45,983 nt of DNA from a virus: the IMG/VR virus record IMGVR_UViG_3300001460_005661, positions 15,384 to 61,366 of that record, one strand, 5' to 3'. Both the position numbers and the translations under genes were made by a program. Positions 1-8,639 of this stretch are shown here, piece by piece. A model generated the notes under the pieces. The model saw nothing but the letters and a program-made list of their open reading frames with translations. It did not search any database and was not told the origin of the DNA. How positions within the stretch are numbered: the stretch's first letter is position 1; every line of letters begins with the position of its first letter.

Positions 1-3000
1 ATAATGCTAGAGATATAACATCACCAGAAAATATTCGATATACTACAATACTCAATAATATGCCAGGATTTTTCTTAAATTTAGAAAAACTTCCACAAGC
101 AGATTCTTTATTATCTAAGTTTAGCAGTTATAAGTTATTAACAACAGATACTGGTGCCTTTAACGGAAATGGCGAAAAGAAAGACTGGGCATCAGCTAAT
201 CTTACCGCTTATCCTCCAACTGGTGAAATATGCTTTGCATCAGGCGCAGTATTAAGTGGAGTATACCAAAGTGCAAACAAAGGAGAATATGCAACTCCAA
301 CTAGTGTACTAATTGACGATAATCCTACTTATGTTAAACAATTTAACAATGCAGGCGGAACTGCATTTAAATATATGTGGTCAGAAGTAGTTGCAGGAAG
401 CCTACCTCCCGGATTAACTCTTACTGATAATACTATAATTGGTACACCTGTTAGTCAAAACTCTACAACAACATCAACATTTACTGTAAGATTACATGAT
501 AATTTAGGTTATACAGAAAGAGAACTAAGCATAAAAGTTCTAGCAGATTCAAACTATAGCGTTTGGAATGTGCCTAGCCCATATATTTTAGGAAGATATT
601 TAGAAAAAACAAATCAAAATATTTTATTACCAATTGATCAATCTAACAATCCTACTGTAGCATTAATATCAGGTTCATTACCCGCAGGAATGAGACTCGA
701 CGGCTACACATTAAAAGGAGCTCCATTTGAAGTATCAAGATTAACAACTTTTAAATTTGTTTTAAGAGCTACACTAAATGGCGAAATAGCTGATAGAGCA
801 TTTGAAATAACTATAGAAGGTGAAGATGCACCAACATGGCAAACACCTGCAGGTCCATTAAATATAGGATCTACATTTACACAAAGTATTTGGCTTGACC
901 AACTTAATTCACAATTTGGTATATACTCTACAATAAATTACGTTAGTTATACAGTTACAGTAGCACCTGGTACTAATCAATATGGTGTAGGCAACAAATA
1001 TTATATAGCAGGATTTAGTGGACCAAGTCCTATTTTAGAATTAAAAGAAGGAAGCACATATAGATTTGATGTATCAAGCACAACAGTTACAACTCATGGT
1101 TTGAGATTTTCAACAACACCAAACGGCATATGGGCAGGTGGCGTCGAATATACAAAAGGTGTAACTGTCGTAGGTATAGCGGGTAGTGAGGATGCATATG
1201 TAGAAATTACTGTTCCAAGAGGTGCACCTACTTTATACTACTATTGTATTAACCATAGTGGCATGGGAAACACAGCAAATACATCTATTGCAAATACATA
1301 TACAAAACAAACTGTAGCATTTACTACAGGTATTCCAAGCAATACTACAGGACAAAATGGCAATTATCTTTATGACTCGCAAAATAGTGTATTCTATTTT
1401 AAGTATAACGATAAATGGCAATTAGTAAATCAAACCTCATTACAACGTGCATATGGAAATAACACAAGACTTGAAACAAGTGCCACAACACCAAATCCGT
1501 TGACTGTGAACTTTTGGTTCAATATAAATCCTATCAATTCCGGACTTACTTTAAGATTACTTAGATACGATAATGAAATTTTAACTTGGTTACCAATAAG
1601 GTATACTTTACATTCTACTGCTCCTATTGGACCAGAAGATAAAAATGTTTGGATTCAATATTTTGAAAATGATACTAAACTTATATTTAGGCAGTGGGAT
1701 AAAGATGAATCACAATGGATTGCATTACCTTATGTTGCACAGAATATACCTCCTAGCAGATCATCACAAGCGTATTTTGTAATTGATAATAGTAAAATTG
1801 ATTTTCAATTACAAGCAATCGATCCTGATATAACCGCAGGAGATAATTTAAAATTTTATATTGCTCAAGATGATGGAGAATTACCTCCTGGACTTGTATT
1901 ATCTAGTACAGGAAATATAAGCGGATTTGTAGATCCAATACTTGCCTTAGACGCAGATAACTATGATCCTTATGGTGATAGCACTAGATTACAACAAGGA
2001 GTTACAGATACAGAAGGTTTTGCTAGTTTTGCTTATGACACACAATTTTACGGATACGGATTACCAAGTAGAAATCCAAGAAAGCTTAATAGAACTTATG
2101 ATTTTGTAGTTTCCGTAGCCGACGATGTAAGCGAAAGTAAACGTGCATTTAGTATCTATGTTGTTAGTGATGATTTTTTAAGAGCAGACAATACAATACT
2201 TAAATCTGCTACAGGACTTTTCACTGCTGATGTCACATATTTACGTAGACCAATTTGGCTTACAAAAGGCGACTTAGGAAACTTTAGAGCTGATAATTAT
2301 CAAACAATTTTAATTGAAGTATTTGATCCTAATTACTTGCTAGGATCTGTAAACTATAGTTTACGCTTATACAACGATGATGGCACCGAAAGTAAACTAC
2401 CAGAAGGACTCGCCTTAGACACCACTACAGGCGAAATAGCAGGAATTATACCATATCAGCCTGCTGTTGAAAAAGAATATAAATTTACGCTGGAAGCAAC
2501 ACGATCTGAACAAGATCAAGAAATTTTTACAGTTAATACAAAAATTTATGAAGATACTCAAGCTGGAGCAGATCAATTAAGAGTAACAAAAATTTCTAGA
2601 GATATGACTGACGGCGTAGACGATGTCAAACAATTAATTGATAAACAAGTTACTATAGAAAACAACGATTACTTAGTAACAGGTGTTAATGGAGAAAATG
2701 AATTATATGACATTTTAGAATTTGCATATCCATTACTACCTAGTAATACTTACAAACCATTGACTATAAAAGAACCAATTGCTAACGGACAAGCAATAGC
2801 AATAGGATATTCTAACACTTTAACACAACAAGACATTGATAAATGGATAGGACGTAATATAAGATTTAGCAACACAGATAATGTTGTAAAATCAATATCA
2901 TTTTTAAATAATTACAGGTTGCAAGGACCAAGTAATCAAGATATAGGTATAAATCATATTGCCGCAAACATCAATATTATACCTGGAGAACAATTACAAA

Positions 3001-4748
3001 CTACAATAAAAAGAGCTTTGAGTTCTGTTACTAAAATTGCTACTGATTTAATTATTGTTGATACTGGTGATCTTACTAGTATAGGCGTTACTTTACCTCA
3101 GACAGCTTTAAGTAATAATAGATATCTTTTAGAAAGTGTATTTGATGCAGAGGATAGTTCTTCTGTTGATAGTATAGTTGAAGATGATACAATTAAGATT
3201 GAATTTAATACTGCATGGAGTGTTGGTGTAGCAGAAAATACACAGTTTTCTATAGGTGCAATAAAAGATAAATCTATTTCAAAACGTATTTCACTTGGCT
3301 TGACTGAATTTACAACCACAAGTAAAACTTTTACACTTACTGTATTAGGAAATGTAGAAAGTACTATTGCATGGACTACTCCTGCAAAATTACCAAGCTT
3401 AGGAGCAAATAGAGTAAGTTATCTAAAAGTTGTTGCAACTACTACATTACCAGGAGCATCTTTACGTTATGATATTGTTTCAGGTGTGTTACCGCAAGGA
3501 TTAATTTTAAAAAGAGATGGCGAAATTACAGGAATAGTTGCTCAGTTTGGAACTGCAACCGAACCTGGTTTAACAACTGTAGATGACCGAACAACAACAT
3601 TTGATGGTAGGACAACTAGTTTTGATAGAGACTATACTTTTAAAGTAATTGCAAGAGATAGATTTGGTTATAGTGCCGTAACAAGAACGTTTACATTATC
3701 GATAAATGATACTGATAATAAGCTATACAGTAATGTGTATATGCAACCTTTTTTACATCAAAACCAAAGAAATATATATGAAGATTTTATAAATGACTAC
3801 ACAATTTTTACTCCTGCTTTAATTTACAGACCCTTTGATTCTAATTTTGGTTTACAAACAAATCTGCGTACATTAGCATTTGCAGGAATAGAACAAAAAA
3901 GTTTAGCAGACTTTGCTTCAGCTGTACGTCAAAATCATAGCAAGAAAAAGTTCTTATTTGGAGAAATAAAAACAGCAGTAGCAAAAACTCCAGGTACAAA
4001 TGATATCATATACGAAGTTGTATATGTAAATGTTATTGATCCTGGCAAGCCTACAAAAGGTAATACACAAACTAGAACAAAAATAAGAACTGGAACTGAA
4101 TTAAAAGTAAATCAAGTTAAATTAGAAGTGATTGACGACGATACTGCAAAAAATCAAGGAATTGGGTTTTTTAGTATACCTACAAGATCAGGAAGTATTG
4201 TTAAAATTGAAGAATCTACAGGTGGAATAGAAATTACTTCATCAGACGGTGCTACTAAAATTACAGTGGCTACAAATGGATCGTTAGGTATTATTGGTAG
4301 GGCAGGTACAATTACAGTTCTAACCACAGCTTTAACAACAGATAATAGTGGAGATCCATTTAGATTTAGACCAAACGGAGATGTAATAACTGTTGATCAA
4401 AATTCTGTGTTATCAAGTCAGTCAAAAGATCAATATAGGTATCCAGCAAATATCGGTACTATGCGACAACGTATTAAGTCAATAGGTGCTAATGAAAGAG
4501 AATACTTACCACTTTGGATGCGAACAGCACAAGAAGGAAGTCTTTCTGAAATTGATTATGTAACTGCATTACCTTTATGTTATACAAAACCAGGTGGTTC
4601 ATTAACTATAAAAGAAAATATACAGAATGCACAATTTGATTTTTCTGTAATAAATTATGAAATTGATAGATATATAATTGATAAAACTTCTGATAGAAAT
4701 GAAGAAACATATGTGTTATTTCCAGATCATAGGTTTAATGTAGTATGA
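1..4748 (+). CDS. Large virion structural protein with Ig-like repeats and a cupredoxin-like domain (5' truncated by window edge)
   Basis: The frame stays open to the left edge (first full codon at base 3), so the ATG at 60 is probably internal and the N-terminus lies outside the window. Counting from that ATG (1562 residues), I see He_PIG-type putative Ig repeats with the signature LPPGL/LPAGM...GTP at about 110-160 and 200-253, then near 610, 775 and 1145. A cupredoxin-like domain at about 295-410 has His346 and a C-x2-H-x2-M cluster (Cys396, His399, Met402) that could bind copper. Such Ig-rich giants are virion surface, tail or baseplate proteins in marine T4-like phages. That is family knowledge; the exact location in the particle is not readable here. 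A late-type box and a second virion gene follow directly. Confidence 0.75.
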   Translation, partial: NARDITSPENIRYTTILNNMPGFFLNLEKLPQADSLLSKFSSYKLLTTDTGAFNGNGEKKDWASANLTAYPPTGEICFASGAVLSGVYQSANKGEYATPTSVLIDDNPTYVKQFNNAGGTAFKYMWSEVVAGSLPPGLTLTDNTIIGTPVSQNSTTTSTFTVRLHDNLGYTERELSIKVLADSNYSVWNVPSPYILGRYLEKTNQNILLPIDQSNNPTVALISGSLPAGMRLDGYTLKGAPFEVSRLTTFKFVLRATLNGEIADRAFEITIEGEDAPTWQTPAGPLNIGSTFTQSIWLDQLNSQFGIYSTINYVSYTVTVAPGTNQYGVGNKYYIAGFSGPSPILELKEGSTYRFDVSSTTVTTHGLRFSTTPNGIWAGGVEYTKGVTVVGIAGSEDAYVEITVPRGAPTLYYYCINHSGMGNTANTSIANTYTKQTVAFTTGIPSNTTGQNGNYLYDSQNSVFYFKYNDKWQLVNQTSLQRAYGNNTRLETSATTPNPLTVNFWFNINPINSGLTLRLLRYDNEILTWLPIRYTLHSTAPIGPEDKNVWIQYFENDTKLIFRQWDKDESQWIALPYVAQNIPPSRSSQAYFVIDNSKIDFQLQAIDPDITAGDNLKFYIAQDDGELPPGLVLSSTGNISGFVDPILALDADNYDPYGDSTRLQQGVTDTEGFASFAYDTQFYGYGLPSRNPRKLNRTYDFVVSVADDVSESKRAFSIYVVSDDFLRADNTILKSATGLFTADVTYLRRPIWLTKGDLGNFRADNYQTILIEVFDPNYLLGSVNYSLRLYNDDGTESKLPEGLALDTTTGEIAGIIPYQPAVEKEYKFTLEATRSEQDQEIFTVNTKIYEDTQAGADQLRVTKISRDMTDGVDDVKQLIDKQVTIENNDYLVTGVNGENELYDILEFAYPLLPSNTYKPLTIKEPIANGQAIAIGYSNTLTQQDIDKWIGRNIRFSNTDNVVKSISFLNNYRLQGPSNQDIGINHIAANINIIPGEQLQTTIKRALSSVTKIATDLIIVDTGDLTSIGVTLPQTALSNNRYLLESVFDAEDSSSVDSIVEDDTIKIEFNTAWSVGVAENTQFSIGAIKDKSISKRISLGLTEFTTTSKTFTLTVLGNVESTIAWTTPAKLPSLGANRVSYLKVVATTTLPGASLRYDIVSGVLPQGLILKRDGEITGIVAQFGTATEPGLTTVDDRTTTFDGRTTSFDRDYTFKVIARDRFGYSAVTRTFTLSINDTDNKLYSNVYMQPFLHQNQRNIYEDFINDYTIFTPALIYRPFDSNFGLQTNLRTLAFAGIEQKSLADFASAVRQNHSKKKFLFGEIKTAVAKTPGTNDIIYEVVYVNVIDPGKPTKGNTQTRTKIRTGTELKVNQVKLEVIDDDTAKNQGIGFFSIPTRSGSIVKIEESTGGIEITSSDGATKITVATNGSLGIIGRAGTITVLTTALTTDNSGDPFRFRPNGDVITVDQNSVLSSQSKDQYRYPANIGTMRQRIKSIGANEREYLPLWMRTAQEGSLSEIDYVTALPLCYTKPGGSLTIKENIQNAQFDFSVINYEIDRYIIDKTSDRNEETYVLFPDHRFNVV

Positions 4749-4778
4749 TCAGTTTAATTCATTATCATTTTATAAATC

Positions 4779-4785
4779 ATAAATA
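4779..4785 (+). promoter_or_regulatory. T4-type late promoter box (ATAAATA)
   Basis: ATAAATA lies 17 bases upstream of the ATG at 4803, followed by an AGAGGAAC ribosome-binding site. It resembles the T4 late -10 box TATAAATA and recurs before other late-class genes in the window. Confidence 0.55.
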
Positions 4786-4802
4786 CAAAGAGGAACAAGT
4801 TT

Positions 4803-5390
4803 ATGGCAAGTAATATAATTTCAAGTACAATCGATGATACATATCCGGTAGCGGGTGTGGACAATGATACACAAGGTTTTCGTGATAACTTTAATGTTAT
4901 TAAAACTGGATTAACAACTGCAAGCTCAGAAATTACAAATTTGCAAAATAATACACCAAAAACAAATGCAACATCGTCATTTAATAATAATTCTATTACT
5001 ACTGTTAATTTACTAGGATCAACCAAAGAAGCAAATTCAACAAATGTGCTAGGCGAATCAACATTAACATTAAGTTTTGTAAGTTCACATTTTTTTAGGC
5101 TTTTAAATATTAATGGTACAGTTACAGTAACACTTGACGATTGGCCTGAAACTAACAAATATGCAGAAATTCTTATTCATTTTTCAGGAAATGGAAGTGG
5201 AACACAAGCAGTTACATTTGCAAGCGATGGAGCAAGTACAATATACACTGACGGAAATTCTGAATGGACAAATAGAGCTATAAATGTACCAGCATCAGCT
5301 GACCAAAGTCATTTGGTAAGGGCATACACATATGACAACGGGCTAAACGTTTTTCTAGCATACCTTGGCAAGTTTGTAACAACAACTTAA
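4803..5390 (+). CDS. Probable virion structural protein (tail or fibre associated)
   Basis: 195 residues, acidic and rich in Thr, Ser and Asn, with alternating beta-type sequence after residue 75. The N-terminus carries TYPVAGVDNDTQGFRDNF, a segment I recognise from structural proteins of marine T4-like phages, followed by a short helix. Composition and position after the giant Ig-like protein suggest a virion component such as a fibre or baseplate decoration. The start is supported by AGAGGAAC eight or so bases upstream and by the late-type box. No enzymatic motif is visible and the precise role is unknown. Confidence 0.55.
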   Translation: MASNIISSTIDDTYPVAGVDNDTQGFRDNFNVIKTGLTTASSEITNLQNNTPKTNATSSFNNNSITTVNLLGSTKEANSTNVLGESTLTLSFVSSHFFRLLNINGTVTVTLDDWPETNKYAEILIHFSGNGSGTQAVTFASDGASTIYTDGNSEWTNRAINVPASADQSHLVRAYTYDNGLNVFLAYLGKFVTTT

Positions 5391-5391
5391 A

Positions 5392-5622
5392 ATGCATCCA
5401 TTAGTTAATGATTTATCAGATGTAAGTACTAGTGAATTACAACAAAAAATTATAAATCTACAAAAGAAATATTTTGTATCACATAATTCAGATGTACAAA
5501 ATCAAATAGTTTTGCTAATTGATACCTATAATTTAGAACTAGAACAACGACAGCGTTCAAAATCTAAAAAAGAAACAACAAACGATAATAATGATCTTGA
5601 CAAATTAATAAACATATCGTAA
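5392..5622 (+). CDS. Small helical protein of unknown function
   Basis: 76 residues starting one base after the stop of the preceding gene, so probably translationally coupled. The sequence is predicted helical with a heptad-like core (ELQQKIINLQKKYF) and a charged Lys/Asn/Asp tail, suggesting a short coiled coil. It lies between virion genes and may be a minor structural or assembly factor. No family is recognised. Confidence 0.55.
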   Translation: MHPLVNDLSDVSTSELQQKIINLQKKYFVSHNSDVQNQIVLLIDTYNLELEQRQRSKSKKETTNDNNDLDKLINIS

Positions 5623-5631
5623 TATAAATTA

Positions 5632-6192
5632 ATGCTTATGAAAACAGACAAACTTGGTATACCCAGATTTTCTAACAAGGATCTTGTAGACTTAATATAT
5701 ACTGGCAATGCAGAAAAGTGCCATGTTGTATTATGTGATGAGTCTGCTGATGTGGATAAATTTAATTCAGTTATGGAAGAGCAAGGGTTTAGTAAACTTA
5801 CAAAATATATACCATTAGATGTAAATAAAGAAATATTTGACAATGCTTGCCAAAGCGAGTGGTATATGCCTGATGAATATAAGCAGATTGATTTATTACA
5901 TTGGCTATTTGCTAAATGTATGGATGAAACACAAATAAGTGATTATGACAAACTTCGTGTATCGACACAATGGCAAAGAACAAAAGAAGAATTTAAAGCA
6001 TATGCTGATCGCGATTTAGATGACCTACTACGTTATATGATATATCTTGTAGACTTTATGAGAGAAAACAACATAATATGGGGTGTAGGAAGAGGATCAA
6101 GTGTAGCAAGTTACATATTATACTTGATAAATGTACACAAAATAGACAGTATAAAATACAATTTAGACTGGCGTGAATTTTTACGTGACTAA
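5632..6192 (+). CDS. Small protein with a bacterial DNA polymerase III alpha-like motif
   Basis: 186 residues. Residues 150-184 (GVGRGSSVAS at 151-160, then IDSIKYNLDWREFL) resemble the segment of bacterial DnaE/PolC that reads GPGRGSGAGS followed by IDPLKYDLLFERFL. The rest of DnaE (PHP domain, thumb, fingers) is absent, so this cannot be a complete polymerase. ATGs at 5632 and 5638 are both possible and neither has a strong ribosome-binding site. The last codons overlap a late-type box. It sits among virion genes, so it may be a nucleic-acid-binding or structural derivative. The resemblance is seen in sequence; the function is unknown. Confidence 0.55.
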   Translation: MLMKTDKLGIPRFSNKDLVDLIYTGNAEKCHVVLCDESADVDKFNSVMEEQGFSKLTKYIPLDVNKEIFDNACQSEWYMPDEYKQIDLLHWLFAKCMDETQISDYDKLRVSTQWQRTKEEFKAYADRDLDDLLRYMIYLVDFMRENNIIWGVGRGSSVASYILYLINVHKIDSIKYNLDWREFLRD

Positions 6193-6195
6193 ATA
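6189..6195 (+). promoter_or_regulatory. T4-type late promoter box (CTAAATA)
   Basis: CTAAATA overlaps the stop codon of the preceding gene and lies 19 bases upstream of the ATG at 6215, which has an AAGGAG ribosome-binding site at 6203-6208. Confidence 0.5.
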
Positions 6196-6214
6196 TCTAT
6201 ACAAGGAGAAGTCA

Positions 6215-6637
6215 ATGGGAATGAAACCAAAAGCAAAAAAAGTCTATCGCTCAATGCAAGGTAAGATTGTTGACTTAGATAGACTTATAAAAAGAAACGA
6301 GTTGACTCCAGCTGTAGGTAATGCAAGAGTTAATGCTCGAGGAGACGAACTAGGTCCAGGTGGACAAATCGTCAGGAAAAGAGAAGAAGTTGTAAGAGAA
6401 TATTATGAAGGTAACAGACCTGTTGCTGACGAAGTTCCTGTAAAATCCGACGTTACTATAGCAGAGAAAACTGAATTGGAAGAATTTGATAACGAACCAA
6501 TTCCTCCGAAACCCGCAACGATGCTGGCAAACGCAAAACCAGTAGTGCAACCTAAAAATCCTGCTCCTGCTCCTGTAAAGGAAAAAGCAGAGTGGATTGA
6601 AGACAAAGACGGTAATTTTATAAAAAAAGGTGAATAA
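6215..6637 (+). CDS. Conserved marine T4-like phage protein, probable virion or assembly role
   Basis: 140 residues when started at the ATG at 6215, chosen because AAGGAG lies six bases upstream and the late-type box precedes it; an in-frame ATG at 6173 is inside the previous gene and lacks a site. The basic N-terminal half contains ELTPAVGNARVNARGDELG and ends in REEVVREYYEGN, a pattern I associate with conserved proteins of T4-like cyanophages and pelagiphages. The second half is Pro/Glu/Lys-rich and probably disordered, ending WIEDKDGNFIKKGE. Its stop overlaps the start of the GroES-like gene by one base. Function is not known. Confidence 0.6.
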   Translation: MGMKPKAKKVYRSMQGKIVDLDRLIKRNELTPAVGNARVNARGDELGPGGQIVRKREEVVREYYEGNRPVADEVPVKSDVTIAEKTELEEFDNEPIPPKPATMLANAKPVVQPKNPAPAPVKEKAEWIEDKDGNFIKKGE

Positions 6638-6996
6638 TGGCTTTAAACAATTATAATACTATTAATGGACAAATTCGGCCTATCGGAAAAAGAGTTTTAA
6701 TTTCCGATATGCATTTTGGAGAACAGACAACTAAAGGTGGACTTATAATTAGAGACGATGACGGAACTTCAAGAGGTATATATCCTCGTTGGGGTAAAGT
6801 ACATTCTAAAGGTCCCGACAACGTTGATGATTATGATATTGGAGATTGGGTGTTAATTGAACATGGACGCTGGACTCGTAGTGTAGATATTGATGAAGGC
6901 AATGGTGCAACAGAATTACGCATGATAGATGAAGATGCAATTCTTGGATTTTCAAACGAAAAACCTGAAGATGTGTCTATTGGTGAAGAGGTGTAA
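6637..6996 (+). CDS. GroES-like cochaperonin (T4 gp31-type)
   Basis: 119 residues, close to the 95-115 of GroES and T4 gp31. The N-terminus IRPIGKRVLI matches the GroES opening (IRPLxDRVLV), followed by TTKGGLIIRDDD in the place of the mobile loop that binds GroEL, then a GKVHSKGP/IGDWVLIEHG beta-barrel. Phage cochaperonins replace or supplement host GroES so that host GroEL can fold the large capsid protein. The gene is coupled by a one-base overlap to the upstream gene and directly abuts the MazG-like gene. Confidence 0.75.
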   Translation: MALNNYNTINGQIRPIGKRVLISDMHFGEQTTKGGLIIRDDDGTSRGIYPRWGKVHSKGPDNVDDYDIGDWVLIEHGRWTRSVDIDEGNGATELRMIDEDAILGFSNEKPEDVSIGEEV

Positions 6997-7359
6997 ATGA
7001 CCGAGCCTACAAACCCGTTCAGCGATATTGAACGTTTTGGTTCTGCTTGTGATCAACCAGCAAGCCCTGAAAACTACGGAATGTATCTTGGTTTAATTGA
7101 CGAAGAGTACGAAGAGCTTTTAGAAGCAGTAGTAAATCAAGATAAGTTAGAGCAACTAGACGCACTAATAGATATTCTAGTTGTAACCATGGGTGCGATA
7201 CGTGCCGCAGGCTGGGACGGAGAATCAGCTTGGAATGAAGTGATGCGAACCAATTTTGCTAAAATAGATCCTGATACAGGAAAAGTTCGCAAAAGAGAAG
7301 ACGGCAAGGTTCTTAAACCTGAAGGTTGGAAACCTCCCGAGCTTGCTCAATTTTTGTAA
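6997..7359 (+). CDS. MazG-like NTP pyrophosphohydrolase
   Basis: 120 residues, all-alpha. It shows the EExxE-type metal-binding helix (DEEYEELLEAV, about residues 35-45) and a second acidic helix (LDALIDILVVT) as in the MazG/PRA-PH superfamily. These enzymes hydrolyse nucleoside triphosphates to monophosphate and pyrophosphate; in phages they are proposed to alter nucleotide pools or alarmone signalling. The C-terminal tail (GKVRKREDGKVLKPEGW) is typical of phage MazG-like proteins. It directly follows the GroES-like stop. A second, smaller MazG-like gene lies at 8813. Confidence 0.75.
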   Translation: MTEPTNPFSDIERFGSACDQPASPENYGMYLGLIDEEYEELLEAVVNQDKLEQLDALIDILVVTMGAIRAAGWDGESAWNEVMRTNFAKIDPDTGKVRKREDGKVLKPEGWKPPELAQFL

Positions 7360-7369
7360 GGAGTAATAT

Positions 7370-8041
7370 ATGGAAACAGTACAAGGACGTAGTCAAGTAG
7401 AATTTGACCAAGGGCTAAGGCAACTTATGCTTACAATGTACAACCATACTGCCAGTGGACTAGCTGTCAGTGGTGCAGTAGCATGGTTAACCTATAGTTC
7501 AGGACTATTGTATGCAATGGGCAGTTTGCTTTATGTAGCAATGTTTGCACCATTAGGTATGATACTTTGGTACAGTTTTACAGGACAGAACTGGGATATC
7601 AAAAAACTTACGTTGTTTTATTATGCATTTGTAACACTAATGGGACTTAGTTTGAGTACTATTTTTGCAGTGTATACAGCAATGAGTATAACGCAAGTAT
7701 TTTTTATTACTAGTGCTACATTTGCTGGTGCTAGTTTATATGGATACACAACCAATAGAGATTTGACCTCATGGGGTAGTTTCTTGTTTATTGGTTTGAT
7801 TGGAATTGTAATTGCAAGTATTGTAAATATTTTTATGGCCAGTACTGCATTGATGTTTGCAATTAGTATTATAGGTGTTCTAATCTTTACAGGTTTGACT
7901 GCTTATGATACACAGACTGCAAAAGCAATTTTCTTACAAACCAGAGACGAAAGATATGGTATTAAGTTTGCAATCAGTTTGTATCTTAATTTTATCAACT
8001 TGTTTCAAATGCTACTATTTTTATTAGGAAATAGAGAATAA
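7370..8041 (+). CDS. Bax inhibitor-1 (BI-1/YccA family) membrane protein
   Basis: 223 residues with about seven hydrophobic segments, the usual size of bacterial BI-1 proteins (220-240). The opening FDQGLRQLMLTMYNHTASGL closely resembles alphaproteobacterial BI-1 (FDEGLRxYMLxVYNYMASGL), and GLTAYDTQTAKAIF near residue 182 matches the family's conserved aspartate-containing helix (the calcium/pH sensor region in BsYetJ). BI-1 proteins are inner-membrane calcium-leak channels or regulators of membrane proteases such as FtsH. A phage copy could modulate host membrane stress or lysis timing; that is inference. AAGGAG is placed well before the ATG. Confidence 0.8.
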   Translation: METVQGRSQVEFDQGLRQLMLTMYNHTASGLAVSGAVAWLTYSSGLLYAMGSLLYVAMFAPLGMILWYSFTGQNWDIKKLTLFYYAFVTLMGLSLSTIFAVYTAMSITQVFFITSATFAGASLYGYTTNRDLTSWGSFLFIGLIGIVIASIVNIFMASTALMFAISIIGVLIFTGLTAYDTQTAKAIFLQTRDERYGIKFAISLYLNFINLFQMLLFLLGNRE

Positions 8042-8047
8042 AAATAG

Positions 8048-8076
8048 TTGACTTTCTGTGTTTGTTATGCTATAAA
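8048..8076 (+). promoter_or_regulatory. Sigma70-like early promoter
   Basis: TTGACT at 8048-8053, 17-base spacer, TATAAA at 8071-8076. A second -10-like TATAAT lies at 8082-8087. It serves the exonuclease gene starting at 8112. The promoter is embedded in a long inverted repeat (8051-8104). Confidence 0.65.
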
Positions 8077-8104
8077 TTAACTATAATATAACAACACAGA
8101 AAGT
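8051..8104. repeat. Long imperfect inverted repeat around the early promoter
   Basis: Left arm 8051-8068 (ACTTTCTGTGTTTGTTAT) and right arm 8088-8104 (ATAACAACACAGAAAGT) are reverse complements over 17 pairs, with one extra T in the left arm. They are separated by a 19-base AT-only-rich loop that contains the -10 elements. The right arm ends eight bases before the ATG at 8112 and includes its likely ribosome-binding region. It could be an operator or an RNA hairpin present only in read-through transcripts. Confidence 0.8.
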
Positions 8105-8111
8105 GGACAAT

Positions 8112-8639
8112 ATGGCCGTACATGGCATGATAGATCTCGAAACTTTAGATGTAAAGCCTGGAGCAACTGTGCTTACAATAGGTGGTGTAAAGTTTGATCC
8201 TAAATCAGATTTAGAACCACATAGCGAGTTTTACTTTAAATTAGATATAGATTCCCAAGATCGTAGTGTAAACGACGATACTATTGCATGGTGGGGTAAA
8301 CAAAGTAAAAAAGTACAAGAAGAAGCGTTTGGTACAGACGGAAGAGTGCATATAGATACTTTTTTAGATGCATTACCAAAATGGATGGTAGGTGTTGATG
8401 TATTGTGGGGACACGGTTATGGATTTGATGTAACTATAATGGAAGATATGCTGAGACAAAATAACAGAAGCATTCCTTGGCAGTTTTGGCAAGTGCGTGA
8501 TTCACGCACATTGTTTAGTATGGCTAAAGTTGATCCTCGTAAAGCAATGCAAAGTGACTTGCATAATGCACTAGCAGATGCATATTTTCAAGCAAAAGGC
8601 GTACAAATGGTGTATAAGGAGCTATCACTTGTCAAATGA
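8112..8639 (+). CDS. DexA-like 3'-5' exonuclease (DEDDh fold)
   Basis: 175 residues from the ATG at 8112; an in-frame GTG at 8103 lies within the repeat arm and is less likely. Exo I is MIDLETL (Asp8, Glu10), the second motif is GHGYGFDVTIMED, and the last is HNALADA (His151, Asp156), completing DEDDh. DTIAWWGKQSKKVQEEA parallels the STIEWWKNQSPEA segment of T4 DexA, and FWQVRDSRTL also fits. T4 DexA degrades DNA or RNA 3' ends; relatives of the Rv2179c type act on RNA. Expected early because of its own sigma70-like promoter. Confidence 0.75.
   Translation: MAVHGMIDLETLDVKPGATVLTIGGVKFDPKSDLEPHSEFYFKLDIDSQDRSVNDDTIAWWGKQSKKVQEEAFGTDGRVHIDTFLDALPKWMVGVDVLWGHGYGFDVTIMEDMLRQNNRSIPWQFWQVRDSRTLFSMAKVDPRKAMQSDLHNALADAYFQAKGVQMVYKELSLVK

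Noticed and set aside
8103-8111. GTG start for the exonuclease at 8103
   Set aside because: It lies at the end of the inverted-repeat arm without a ribosome-binding site; the ATG at 8112 gives a normal N-terminus just before the exo I motif.
8578-8628. ATG start at 8578 for the small gene ending at 8823
   Set aside because: No ribosome-binding site and a 62-base overlap with the exonuclease; TTG 8629 has AAGGAG at the correct spacing.
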